Shown here in pieces: positions 1-5,941 of a stretch of 5,941 bases of DNA. The position numbers and the translations under genes were made by a program. The notes under the pieces are model-generated. The model was not told the DNA's origin and made no database searches. It worked only from the letters and a program-made list of their open reading frames with translations. The DNA comes from Bacteroidota bacterium (GTDB lineage Bacteria > Bacteroidota > Ignavibacteria > SZUA-365 > JAADGX01), in the NCBI GenBank assembly GCA_024276335.1, contig JAJRXL010000348.1, forward strand, positions 1 through 5,941, read 5' to 3'. Position 1 is the stretch's first letter; each line of letters opens with the position of its first letter.

Positions 1-258
1 AAATCACGCGAAGCGATCATGTCCGCCACCGCCATCGCCGACATCAAGGAGAAGCGCGATCGGAAACAGGCAAAGGGCCAGCCGGTCTTGGCGGCGGAAC
101 CGGTCGTGCGCTACATGACGCGCGAGCAAAAAAAAGAACTCCTGGACCAGCTCCAGCACGAGATGATGGAAGCGGCCAGGAACCTCGAATTCGAGCGCGC
201 CGCCCAACTTCGCGACGAGATCGCGCGCTTGAAAGAACTGATGAACAAGAAAACATGA
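1..258 (+). CDS. uvrB: UvrB excinuclease subunit B, C-terminal fragment (5' end outside window)
   Basis: This is the last 85 codons of uvrB; the frame is open to the left edge, so the true start lies upstream and the ATG at 19 is internal. UvrB is the helicase-like damage-verifying subunit of cytoplasmic nucleotide excision repair; it is loaded by UvrA and then recruits UvrC. The visible part begins with KSREAIMSATAIADIKEK, which matches the conserved stretch after the last helicase motif of UvrB. It continues through a variable linker into a UVR domain at about residues 40-82 of the fragment (from MTREQKKELLDQL, with the core NLEFERAAQLRDEI). This short helical hairpin contacts the matching UVR motif of UvrC. 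The gene stops at TGA 256-258 with no clear terminator. UvrC also has a UVR motif, but there it is internal, whereas here the protein ends just after it. The call is firm. Confidence 0.93.
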   Translation, partial: KSREAIMSATAIADIKEKRDRKQAKGQPVLAAEPVVRYMTREQKKELLDQLQHEMMEAARNLEFERAAQLRDEIARLKELMNKKT

Positions 259-325
259 TTGGCGCACGCCGGACTTCTTCATACCTTGTTCCAGTGAACC
301 GGTCGCAATTGATGTTTAACGACTT

Positions 326-1006
326 GTGAAAACAATGCCCACACCCAGTATTTCCTTCGTAATCGGCCTCCCACTGGCCTTCGTCCTGATGCTTCTTTGC
401 ACAGAACCGGCATCGGCACAGCAGGAAAGCCCCAAGCCGTTTCGAAACACCACCGCGATCACCGTCTTCGGCGGATACGGTATCGTCGAACCCTCGGACC
501 GGGTCCGGCAAACGTACGACGGTTCCAAGAAGACGTCGTATGGCGGACTTCATATCGGGGCCCAGCTCATGTTTGCCGCGCCGAAGATATGGAACCTTCT
601 TTCCATCGGCGGTGAATTTTCATACCAGCGGGTGGCAAAAAAGTACATTGGGGAAGCGATCCAGATCACGAATCCCTACCTCGGAGAGTTCGAGGTCTTC
701 GAGAAGCTGGAGGGGATGTCCCTGCTCGTCTTCGGTGACGTAAAGCCCCTGTCGTTCCTGCACCTGCAAGCCGGCGGCGGCGGCATCATTCTCACCTCCT
801 GGACCGATGCCGACAACGTGGACGCGGATTTCCCGACGTTTCTCGACCCGATCGTGCACGCTTCGGCGATTATCGCCGTACCGCTCAGCAAGGACGGTAT
901 TACGCTGGATTTACACCTGCGGTGGATAAAAGAATTCGGGCATGCGCCCAACAGCATGGTTCAAATCGCGCTGGGATTCGGATTCCGCAACCTGACCAAC
1001 ATGTGA
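326..1006 (+). CDS. Predicted outer-membrane beta-barrel protein
   Basis: 226 residues if translation starts at GTG 326, or 223 from ATG 335. A stop in the same frame at 317-319 rules out longer forms, and no Shine-Dalgarno is visible for either start. A signal peptide is clear: Lys2, a hydrophobic core at about residues 9-25 and an ASA|QQ cleavage site near 31/32. Cys25 is not in a proper lipobox. The mature ~195 residues alternate hydrophobic and polar residues in strand-sized blocks (for example AITVFGGYGI, GGLHIGAQLMF, IGGEFSYQRV, LHLQAGGGGIIL, ASAIIAVPL, MVQIALGFGF). They are separated by polar turns, as in small OmpA/OmpX-type barrels of the Bacteroidota. The fold is inferred from pattern, not from a recognised family. 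The last residues (FRNLTNM) lack the usual terminal aromatic, though GFGF lies just before. It follows uvrB by 67 bp and is probably separately transcribed. Its ligand or role is unknown. Confidence 0.75.
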   Translation: MKTMPTPSISFVIGLPLAFVLMLLCTEPASAQQESPKPFRNTTAITVFGGYGIVEPSDRVRQTYDGSKKTSYGGLHIGAQLMFAAPKIWNLLSIGGEFSYQRVAKKYIGEAIQITNPYLGEFEVFEKLEGMSLLVFGDVKPLSFLHLQAGGGGIILTSWTDADNVDADFPTFLDPIVHASAIIAVPLSKDGITLDLHLRWIKEFGHAPNSMVQIALGFGFRNLTNM

Positions 1007-1020
1007 GGCGTTCCGCCTTC
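1005..1020 (+). terminator. Short hairpin between convergent genes, weak terminator candidate
   Basis: GAGGCG at 1005-1010 can pair with CGCCTT at 1014-1019 around a TTC loop (five Watson-Crick pairs and one G-T). It overlaps the stop codon of the barrel gene, in the 70-bp gap between convergent genes. There is no U-run after it on either strand, so it is at best a weak or processing hairpin. Confidence 0.25.
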
Positions 1021-1058
1021 CGTGCCACAACGTACAACATCATGCCAAACATTCACTG

Positions 1059-1073
1059 GCGAAAGCGAAAGCG
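1059..1073. repeat. Short tandem GCGAAA repeat next to the stop of the minus-strand gene
   Basis: The hexamer GCGAAA occurs twice, followed by a third GCG, at 1059-1073. It lies immediately 3' of the minus-strand stop codon (1077-1079) in the convergent gap. GAAA at 1067-1070 can also pair with TTTC at 1075-1078. It may be part of the 3' end structure of the minus-strand transcript, but it is too short to say more. Confidence 0.35.
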
Positions 1074-1076
1074 GTT

Positions 1077-1883
1077 TCAGGAAGCGTCCCAGGCCCGGGC
1101 CAAGGCAAGGAGTTCCTTGAAGACGATCGTGTAGTTGTGGATGACCCGGTCTTCGAGCGAAGACGTTTTTTTGTCCAGGTTGCTTGATAGGGCGATCCGC
1201 TGCCCCGGATCGAGCACGTTGTTGAGTTCAAGGAAGAGCAACAGCATCTTACCGGTGAATTGTGACGCCGAGGCGAGGTATTCTATAGGTCTCGGGTGCG
1301 TCTTGATGTACTCGTTACAGGCATTGCTGATGGCCGCAACCTTTTCCCTGTGCTTCTCCGAATCCTTGCCGGCGGCGGTAATGATTCCGAGGACGCGAAA
1401 CGTCTGCAACCCCACCATCGCAATGCGCTCGGCGAATAACAGGGTAGAATCACGGTAGATGATCGTCGTGGTGCCATCGACAACCTGGAGCCGCCCCTGG
1501 TACGGAGAATTATAGGTCACTTCGTTGGCAATCATCACGCTGAAGTTGTACATGGCGATGAATCCATTCAAGGTTCGCTCTTGGAGACTTCCCTTCCGGG
1601 CCTTGACGCTCTCGTAGAGTTCCGCTTTCTTTTTCACTGCGTCGCGCGTGAGATCGGTCTGTTTCAGTTCCGCGCAGATACGAAGCAACTCCGCGTTGGC
1701 GTTGATCACGATATCGAGTTGCCTGTCAAAATCTCCAGAAGCCCTGGCGAGATTCCTGAACAGCATCCCCTCCAACGTTTTCAACTTGCTCTCGTATTTC
1801 GCCGCTTCCTGGCCGTGCGCATCGTCAAAGCAATAAAATGTCAGTATAAATGGTATTATAGTTACAAGGAAAAGACGTTTCAT
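1077..1883 (-). CDS. Exported, mainly helical protein of unknown function
   Basis: 268 residues. The start is ATG at 1883-1881: it gives a textbook signal peptide (MKRLFLVTIIPFILTF...) with cleavage near AHG|QE (24/25). The same frame stays open upstream to about 2345, but that extension is a Pro/Arg-rich shadow of the divergent gene and would bury the signal peptide. Cys18 has no lipobox. The mature part looks almost wholly alpha-helical, with Glu/Lys/Leu/Ala-rich segments at about residues 27-45, 50-70, 75-105, 145-200 and 215-265. One short beta-hairpin-like section (QGRLQVVDGTTTIIYRDST, about residues 130-150) interrupts the helices. I recognise no family, catalytic motif or membrane anchor after the signal peptide. 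It is probably periplasmic or surface-associated. It is divergent from the Ig-VOC gene across a 161-bp gap, suggesting joint regulation. No Shine-Dalgarno precedes the ATG, as is usual in Bacteroidota. Confidence 0.8.
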   Translation of the reverse strand: MKRLFLVTIIPFILTFYCFDDAHGQEAAKYESKLKTLEGMLFRNLARASGDFDRQLDIVINANAELLRICAELKQTDLTRDAVKKKAELYESVKARKGSLQERTLNGFIAMYNFSVMIANEVTYNSPYQGRLQVVDGTTTIIYRDSTLLFAERIAMVGLQTFRVLGIITAAGKDSEKHREKVAAISNACNEYIKTHPRPIEYLASASQFTGKMLLLFLELNNVLDPGQRIALSSNLDKKTSSLEDRVIHNYTIVFKELLALARAWDAS

Positions 1884-2044
1884 GTTCAGCCCGTGATGAT
1901 CAAACAAGTACACCCGACAGTAAAGGTACACAACATATACCAAAGGAATCCATTCCCCGGTGTGAAATACCCTGCTTTTGGCCTGCGTGGTACATCTACG
2001 AATTGGTATATTTACATGATGTATAAAACCTGTCATCGGTTCAC
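1884..2044. promoter_or_regulatory. Divergent promoter region with mirrored elements
   Basis: This AT-rich gap lies between divergent start codons and must hold promoters for both genes. On the plus strand TATATTTA occurs at 2007-2014, 30 nt before ATG 2045. On the minus strand TACCTTTA reads 1928 to 1921, 37 nt before the ATG at 1883. Both match the Bacteroidota -7 consensus TAnnTTTG except for the last base, but neither has a convincing -33 TTTG box at the right spacing. TTGGTATAT is also present on both strands (plus 2003-2011; minus 1943-1935), forming a 9-bp inverted repeat across the gap. That a promoter exists here is near certain from gene layout; the exact boxes are guesses. Confidence 0.5.
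2013..2023. promoter_or_regulatory. Perfect dyad TACAT-G-ATGTA, candidate operator
   Basis: An 11-bp perfect palindrome (5-bp arms around a central G) lies just downstream of and overlapping the best -7-like element of the plus-strand gene, 21 nt before its start codon. The position suits an operator bound by a dimeric repressor. A dyad this short in AT-rich DNA could occur by chance. Confidence 0.3.
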
Positions 2045-4822
2045 ATGGTAACGCGGCTCTCCATTCTCCTGGCGGGAATGCTCCTGCTCGTGGGCACGGC
2101 ATCAGCGCAATTGAACACGCTGGTAGGCAACTTCTTCCAGGTGGATCGCACGGTGGAAGACACGGCGGATTCCGTGGATCTCGCTTTTTCCGGCCTGATT
2201 TTCCAGGACGAGGGGGGAACGGTCGAGGATTTCCAATCCGGCGATTCGGTCTGCATTTTCTTTTCTCAGAACCGGTATCGTTTTGCCAACGGGAAGAAGC
2301 CGCGGGGAGAATTTGACGGGGTAAAGGTCGAATCGCGCAGTGCAATGCTTCTCCGGTCGTACATGCATCGCGCCGGGATCAAGGACACGTCGGTCCTGTT
2401 TTTGAAACCGGTATACCGCCGCGTGGGCAGCATCGCCGGGGCGTCGCTCTGCGCCGTGGGCCCGGAACGCCTCCGCCAGTCCCTCTCTTTCCAGCTCGTC
2501 TCTCCCTCCCCCGACCGGGATCGCATCGTCCTTACCAACCTGTGGATAAAGCCCAATATCAACAATCTTACCGGCCTCCTCGCGCCTCCGGACACGACCA
2601 AGGATACCCTGCGGGCCTACATTCTCGACCGGGAAAGCGGCACCGTTGTCGCGAGCACAGATCTCGCCATCGTTCGCTTGCTGCCCGGAACCACCCGCGT
2701 CCTCCAGTGGGTACGGGACTCCGCCCAGGTGCTGGAAGCGGGCGAATACATCGGCTCGTTCGGCGATTACTCGCGGGGCCGCTACGTGCTGGCCGACGAC
2801 GGCCTCGACATGAAGAAAACGAGCACGGCGCATCTCCGACCCGGCCTGACGAACCCGGTGACGAACGGTCCCAACCCCGACTTCGGGCTGCTGATCGATG
2901 GCTTCCCGCCCGAGAAGACGCCAATACGCCAACAGGCGATTTACGCTGCCCTGCAACCCACGCCGACGAACCCGGACGGCGTCATCCCCCCATACCGGTC
3001 GGCGACCCGGAACCAGACCTGGAGCGGGGCGGACACACTGCGCTTCCTCGACGCGTGGGGAAACCGTACCTTCGACACAGTGACCATTCCCAGGTTGAAA
3101 ACCGTTCTCGTTCACCGGGGAAAGCCGATGAAACCCGGGGCGGAGTACATAAACGGTGTTTCCGGCCGGGACGACATGTTGCGACAAGTCGGGCAGGTCG
3201 TTTTCCGAAGGCTGGCCTACATCCACGCCGGCGGGAACGGGTCCTACGTGGACACCATCCGGATCGTCGCCGAAGCGCGGGTCAAGTACCGAACGCCGAA
3301 CGGCAGGATCCGGACGCTCACGACCGTGCGCGATACTACCGGGGGCGCAGTCCGCACCGCTGCCACGGAAAAACTCGGGTGGACGATTCGCCAGCGGGAA
3401 AGCAGCCCGGACAACGGTCCCCGCACTTCGCGCCGCGACGACACGGGGCATCCCGGTCCTTCTTTCACTGCGCTCGACGAGCCGGGCGCCACCAGGGAAG
3501 GCTACATCGTCGTGCGATCCGGCATCCCCAGGCGCATACAAATCGCGGGTCAGGACCTGCGAAAAGGCCGGCTCGTGAACGAATTTTCAACCAAGGAAGG
3601 CATTATCCTGGAAGTCCGTGTTTCCGACGGCTATGGAAACCCCTGCCCGCCCGACACGCCGTTCCAGCTCGAAGTCAGTCCTTTCAGTCCCATGCGCCTG
3701 GGATCTTTCAAACAACTGGAGCAACACAAACGCTCGCGTTCGCGCAAGGATTCCAAGGCACGGCGCTGGTTGTTCAAACCTGTCGATACGACGTGGAACG
3801 CCGGCACGTACGTGCTAAGAGGTCGGGCCTCGTGGAACCTGGACGGAATGCCTCCCGGCGATCCGTCTCCGGCAAGCAGCAAGACCACGGCCCTGGACAG
3901 CATTACCGTCGTGGGTTTTCCTTCCTCCGTCGCGGGCCTGGAAATCCTCCTGGCGGATTCCGTCATCGTCTCCGTTTCCGGCGATACGGTCAAACCCTTT
4001 CTTCACATCGCGTACATCCGCGGACTGGACAAGTTCGGAAATCCCGTGGACATAAATCCGCGCCTGGTCAGGTTCGGCATCCGGGAGTTCGACAGGTCCA
4101 AGAAAGTCTCGATGCCGCGGGGCAAGACGGTCCGCGTCAAGCCCGGCGCTTTCATACACGCGGGTCTTTCACCCATTACCTCCCCGCGTTCATATCGCGT
4201 CGTTCGATACGCCTTCACCATTCCTACCGACATATTGACCTTCACGCTCGAGGGGACGGCGGAGGTGCATTTCAAGGCCCGGCTGGCCCGCAAGGGCATC
4301 TCGACCGAAAAAACCGTTCTCCTCACTCCGTCAGGGACCGTGCTTCCGCACCCGCCGGAGCGTTCGCACCCCGTTGCGTCATCCGAACCGGAACCGTCAA
4401 TGCCGACGGAAATCGATTCCGATGATTTCGATGGCAGGGACGCCGCGTCCATACCGTCGGTACTGTACACAACCGAAATCTGCGTCAGCGACATCGACGC
4501 GTCGCGACGGTTCTACACGGAAGTCCTGGGTTTTAAAGCCATCGAGGAAACATCATCGAACCTGGTCATACAGCGAGACCGGTCGCGCATCGTGTGTTAC
4601 CCGCCGGCGTCCCGCATGTGCGACATCACCGAAACAAAGACGAAGCGCGGCAAGGGAATGATCATCACGCTGCGCCTCGCGCACCTCGAACAGTGGATCT
4701 CGGAAGTCGGCGCGGACCTGGAGCGGTCCGGCAAGATGCGTCTCGAATTCGCCGGCGCACCCGTGTACATCATCGAGGACCCCGACGGCTACACCGTACG
4801 GATCATGGGACAAGGGCTGTAA
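2045..4822 (+). CDS. Exported Ig-like repeat protein with C-terminal VOC (glyoxalase-fold) domain
   Basis: 925 residues. ATG 2045 starts a clear signal peptide (MVTRLSILLAGMLLLVGTASAQ) with cleavage after ASA (residue 21). No Shine-Dalgarno precedes it. Residues 22-320 are a beta-rich region I do not recognise. Three D-x-aromatic-G-N signatures follow, at 336-340 (DAWGN), 528-532 (DGYGN) and 662-666 (DKFGN). The last two sit in segments that align without gaps over 32 residues (497-528 and 631-662) and resemble Big-1/invasin-type Ig-like repeats. A basic patch lies at 562-574. A Pro/Ser/acid-rich linker (about 760-803) leads to a VOC domain at 806-922. It begins TTEICVSDIDASRRFYTEVLGF and ends YIIEDPDGYTVRIM, both diagnostic of the glyoxalase/bleomycin-resistance fold. 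The usual first His is Thr809 and the last Glu is Arg919, so metal catalysis is doubtful. Cys813, Cys851 and Cys859 could form a disulfide. No T9SS sorting domain is seen at the C terminus. The fold call for the VOC domain is strong; function and substrate are unknown. Confidence 0.85.
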   Translation: MVTRLSILLAGMLLLVGTASAQLNTLVGNFFQVDRTVEDTADSVDLAFSGLIFQDEGGTVEDFQSGDSVCIFFSQNRYRFANGKKPRGEFDGVKVESRSAMLLRSYMHRAGIKDTSVLFLKPVYRRVGSIAGASLCAVGPERLRQSLSFQLVSPSPDRDRIVLTNLWIKPNINNLTGLLAPPDTTKDTLRAYILDRESGTVVASTDLAIVRLLPGTTRVLQWVRDSAQVLEAGEYIGSFGDYSRGRYVLADDGLDMKKTSTAHLRPGLTNPVTNGPNPDFGLLIDGFPPEKTPIRQQAIYAALQPTPTNPDGVIPPYRSATRNQTWSGADTLRFLDAWGNRTFDTVTIPRLKTVLVHRGKPMKPGAEYINGVSGRDDMLRQVGQVVFRRLAYIHAGGNGSYVDTIRIVAEARVKYRTPNGRIRTLTTVRDTTGGAVRTAATEKLGWTIRQRESSPDNGPRTSRRDDTGHPGPSFTALDEPGATREGYIVVRSGIPRRIQIAGQDLRKGRLVNEFSTKEGIILEVRVSDGYGNPCPPDTPFQLEVSPFSPMRLGSFKQLEQHKRSRSRKDSKARRWLFKPVDTTWNAGTYVLRGRASWNLDGMPPGDPSPASSKTTALDSITVVGFPSSVAGLEILLADSVIVSVSGDTVKPFLHIAYIRGLDKFGNPVDINPRLVRFGIREFDRSKKVSMPRGKTVRVKPGAFIHAGLSPITSPRSYRVVRYAFTIPTDILTFTLEGTAEVHFKARLARKGISTEKTVLLTPSGTVLPHPPERSHPVASSEPEPSMPTEIDSDDFDGRDAASIPSVLYTTEICVSDIDASRRFYTEVLGFKAIEETSSNLVIQRDRSRIVCYPPASRMCDITETKTKRGKGMIITLRLAHLEQWISEVGADLERSGKMRLEFAGAPVYIIEDPDGYTVRIMGQGL

Positions 4823-5142
4823 CGTGGAAAAACGGATTGAAGGGTATTCCGAATGTACCGCTGCCGTAGTTCGAACGTAGGCCACTTTTTACTTTCCCCT
4901 TCGGCAATTCGCAAATCCCCATAACCTCTTCCCTCTAACCTCGGCCTGTTTTCCTTACTTGCCCATCTGGAAAATCCGTGCGCTATGATTCCCGATGCGA
5001 CACGAATCCATGCTGGTCAATTAGCCGATTTGTCAATTCGTTAATTCAAAGAATCTTTCTATATTCTCTTTGTCATTATATGAATCGCTCTCAAGGAGAT
5101 GCTCCCACGTGTTTTTCCAATGAATCGTGCCTGTCTATATCC
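4823..5142. other. 320-bp intergenic region without a gene
   Basis: I see no convincing coding gene here. The left part (4863-4890) holds a weak terminator-like element and is followed by a pyrimidine-rich stretch. The right part (about 5015-5085) is AT-rich and is the likely promoter region for the downstream propeller gene. It holds a direct repeat GTCAATT (5016-5022 and 5032-5038) and a perfect palindrome AAAGA-A-TCTTT (5048-5058). It also holds TCTCTTTG (5065-5072), one base off the Bacteroidota -7 consensus but lacking a well-spaced -33 box. An AAGGAG sequence occurs at 5093-5098. Confidence 0.5.
4863..4890 (+). terminator. Weak rho-independent terminator candidate after the Ig-VOC gene
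   Basis: GCC (4863-4865) and GTTC (4869-4872) can pair with GAAC (4873-4876) and GGC (4880-4882), with an unpaired GTA on each side and almost no loop. A run of five T follows at 4886-4890. The stem is broken and the closing tetraloop would have to open, so the call is weak, but it is the only hairpin-plus-T arrangement seen downstream of the stop at 4820-4822. Confidence 0.3.
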
Positions 5143-5146
5143 ATGA
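5093..5146 (+). promoter_or_regulatory. AAGGAG followed by two mini-ORFs joined by ATGA overlaps ahead of the propeller gene
   Basis: AAGGAG (5093-5098), a good Shine-Dalgarno, lies 10 nt before a GTG at 5109 that opens a four-codon ORF (MFFQ, stop 5121-5123). Its stop overlaps ATG 5120 as ATGA, opening an eight-codon ORF (MNRACLYP, stop 5144-5146). That stop again overlaps the ATG at 5143 of the propeller gene as ATGA. This arrangement would allow stepwise termination-reinitiation. The sequence facts are certain; use as a leader is inference and could be chance. Confidence 0.3.
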
Positions 5147-5941
5147 AACGCTTGTTCCTTTTTCTCACTTTCCTTGTAACTGTCACGCACGCGCAGCCCT
5201 TCGAGTGGCAGAACCCGATTCCCCACGGGGAGAGCGTCAACGTCATTCGCAGCGTCGGCCTCGACACCATCATTGCCGTCGCGGGAGGAATTTTCCAGGT
5301 CAGCACGGACGGCGGAGACTCCTGGCGCTACCGGCACATTTCCGACGCCTCCCTGATTTCGATGGCCTACGTGGACAGGACGCATCTCTGGGCGGTCGAT
5401 ACGCGGGCGCGGATTTACTTCAGCGCCGACCTGGGAACGACGTGGGACATCCAGTACCATTCCACGAGATCATACGGGTATTTTCTCAAGTGGCTGAGGT
5501 CGGTGGATTTCGTAAGCCCGGAAAGAGGCATGGCCTGCGGGTGGGGACACTTGCTGCGCACGGACGACGGCGGAAAGACGTGGGAGCGGATCATGAAAAT
5601 TCCACACACCGACCTCCGGTACCTGGCGTTCCGGAATCCTTCCGAAGTATGGATGATCGCCTACAACATGGTTTTGAAATCCACGGACTTCGGCGATTCG
5701 TGGGAAGTAATACCGGGCGTCACATCCACGTACCTGCACAAGATCCGGTTCGTGAGCGAGGACACGGTGATCGTGCTCGGAGGCGGCGGAGACATGCTGG
5801 TGAGTTTTGACGGTGGAGATACGTGGAAAAACCGCGGCATGATCGGTAAATTGTATTTGGGTGACGTCCTGGTTCTCGATGATTCGAAATCCATTCTTGT
5901 CGTATGGGTAGGCGGAGGGTACCCTATATGGTATTCTCCGG
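5143..5941 (+). CDS. Exported YCF48-like/Asp-box beta-propeller protein, N-terminal part (3' end outside window)
   Basis: 266 codons are visible and the frame is open at the right edge. ATG 5143 is chosen because it gives a compact signal peptide (MKRLFLFLTFLVTVTHAQ, cleavage near HA|Q). The frame is open further up, with ATG 5080 as an alternative, but that would put about 21 polar residues before the signal. Five Asp-box motifs of the form S/T-x-D-x-G-x-S/T-W are present: STDGGDSW (54-61), SADLGTTW (94-101), TDDGGKTW (140-147), STDFGDSW (180-187) and SFDGGDTW (221-228). Their Trp residues are 40-46 apart, one per propeller blade. This is the pattern of YCF48-related, sialidase-type propellers that are abundant in secreted proteins of the Bacteroidota/Ignavibacteria. 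In that group such proteins often end in a type IX secretion sorting domain, which cannot be checked here. The catalytic residues of a sialidase are not apparent, so a binding or scaffolding role outside the cytoplasm is more likely than hydrolysis. Confidence 0.85.
   Translation, partial: MKRLFLFLTFLVTVTHAQPFEWQNPIPHGESVNVIRSVGLDTIIAVAGGIFQVSTDGGDSWRYRHISDASLISMAYVDRTHLWAVDTRARIYFSADLGTTWDIQYHSTRSYGYFLKWLRSVDFVSPERGMACGWGHLLRTDDGGKTWERIMKIPHTDLRYLAFRNPSEVWMIAYNMVLKSTDFGDSWEVIPGVTSTYLHKIRFVSEDTVIVLGGGGDMLVSFDGGDTWKNRGMIGKLYLGDVLVLDDSKSILVVWVGGGYPIWYSP

Noticed and set aside
286..325. Promoter for the barrel gene with TTGTTC at 286-291 as a -35 box
   Set aside because: At a 17-bp spacing the -10 position reads TTGATG, which fits neither the sigma-70 nor the Bacteroidota consensus.
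1884..2345. N-terminal extension of the minus-strand helical protein to 2345
   Set aside because: The extension overlaps the divergent gene, is low-complexity Pro/Arg-rich, and would place 154 residues ahead of a clean signal peptide starting at 1883.
2102..3541. Long minus-strand open frame of 479 codons inside the Ig-VOC gene
   Set aside because: It lies antisense to a gene with a signal peptide and recognisable domains, its product is rich in Arg/Pro/Gly/Val without any domain-like pattern, and long antisense frames are common in GC-rich coding DNA.
2542..4425. Long plus-strand open frame of 627 codons overlapping the Ig-VOC gene in another frame
   Set aside because: The product is extremely Arg/His/Pro-rich with no domain or signal, as expected for an out-of-frame reading of GC-rich sequence.
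4300..4450. Possibility that the Ig-VOC fusion is an artefact of a frameshift or lost stop
   Set aside because: The frame is continuous and the junction is a Pro/Ser/acid-rich linker typical of a real interdomain connection. An artefact cannot be fully excluded without other genomes.
4451..4822. Calling the VOC domain a fosfomycin or bleomycin resistance protein or a lactoylglutathione lyase
   Set aside because: It is the C-terminal part of a large exported protein and lacks the expected metal-binding His and Glu, so only the fold can be claimed.
5127..5810. Open frame of 227 codons overlapping the propeller gene
   Set aside because: The frame starting at 5143 gives a signal peptide and five evenly spaced Asp-boxes, whereas this one gives an Arg/His-rich product without motifs.

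Overview
The window looks like chromosomal DNA from a member of the Bacteroidota/Chlorobiota (FCB) side of the bacterial tree, perhaps an Ignavibacteria- or Kapabacteria-like lineage. This is inference from three things: almost no gene has a Shine-Dalgarno sequence at its start, a YCF48/Asp-box propeller protein of the kind common in these lineages is present, and coding DNA is moderately G+C-rich by eye while gaps are AT-rich. No 16S or other strict marker is present, so the placement is tentative.

Layout. Bases 1-258 are the 3' end of uvrB (nucleotide excision repair), including the C-terminal UVR domain. A short gap leads to a 226-residue predicted outer-membrane beta-barrel protein (326-1006, +). 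It converges on a 268-residue exported, mostly helical protein of unknown family (1077-1883, -). That gene is divergent from a 925-residue exported protein (2045-4822, +), and the 161-bp AT-rich gap between them (1884-2044) holds mirrored sequence elements and a perfect dyad. After a 320-bp gap (4823-5142), a YCF48-like/Asp-box propeller protein with a signal peptide begins at 5143 and runs off the right edge.

The most unusual gene is 2045-4822. Its first ~760 residues are an exported beta-rich region with at least two Ig-like (Big-1/invasin-like) repeats. After a Pro/Ser/acid-rich linker, it ends in a clear vicinal-oxygen-chelate (glyoxalase/bleomycin-resistance) domain. VOC domains are usually small cytoplasmic proteins, and this one appears to lack the usual metal ligands. 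It may therefore be a binding module carried outside the cytoplasm rather than a lyase or dioxygenase.

Four consecutive genes after uvrB encode proteins with Sec signal peptides (beta-barrel, helical protein, Ig-VOC protein, propeller), so the region right of uvrB is an envelope/secretome neighbourhood. The divergent pair 1077-1883 and 2045-4822 is the best candidate for joint regulation. No tRNA, rRNA, CRISPR array, insertion sequence or integrase was seen.
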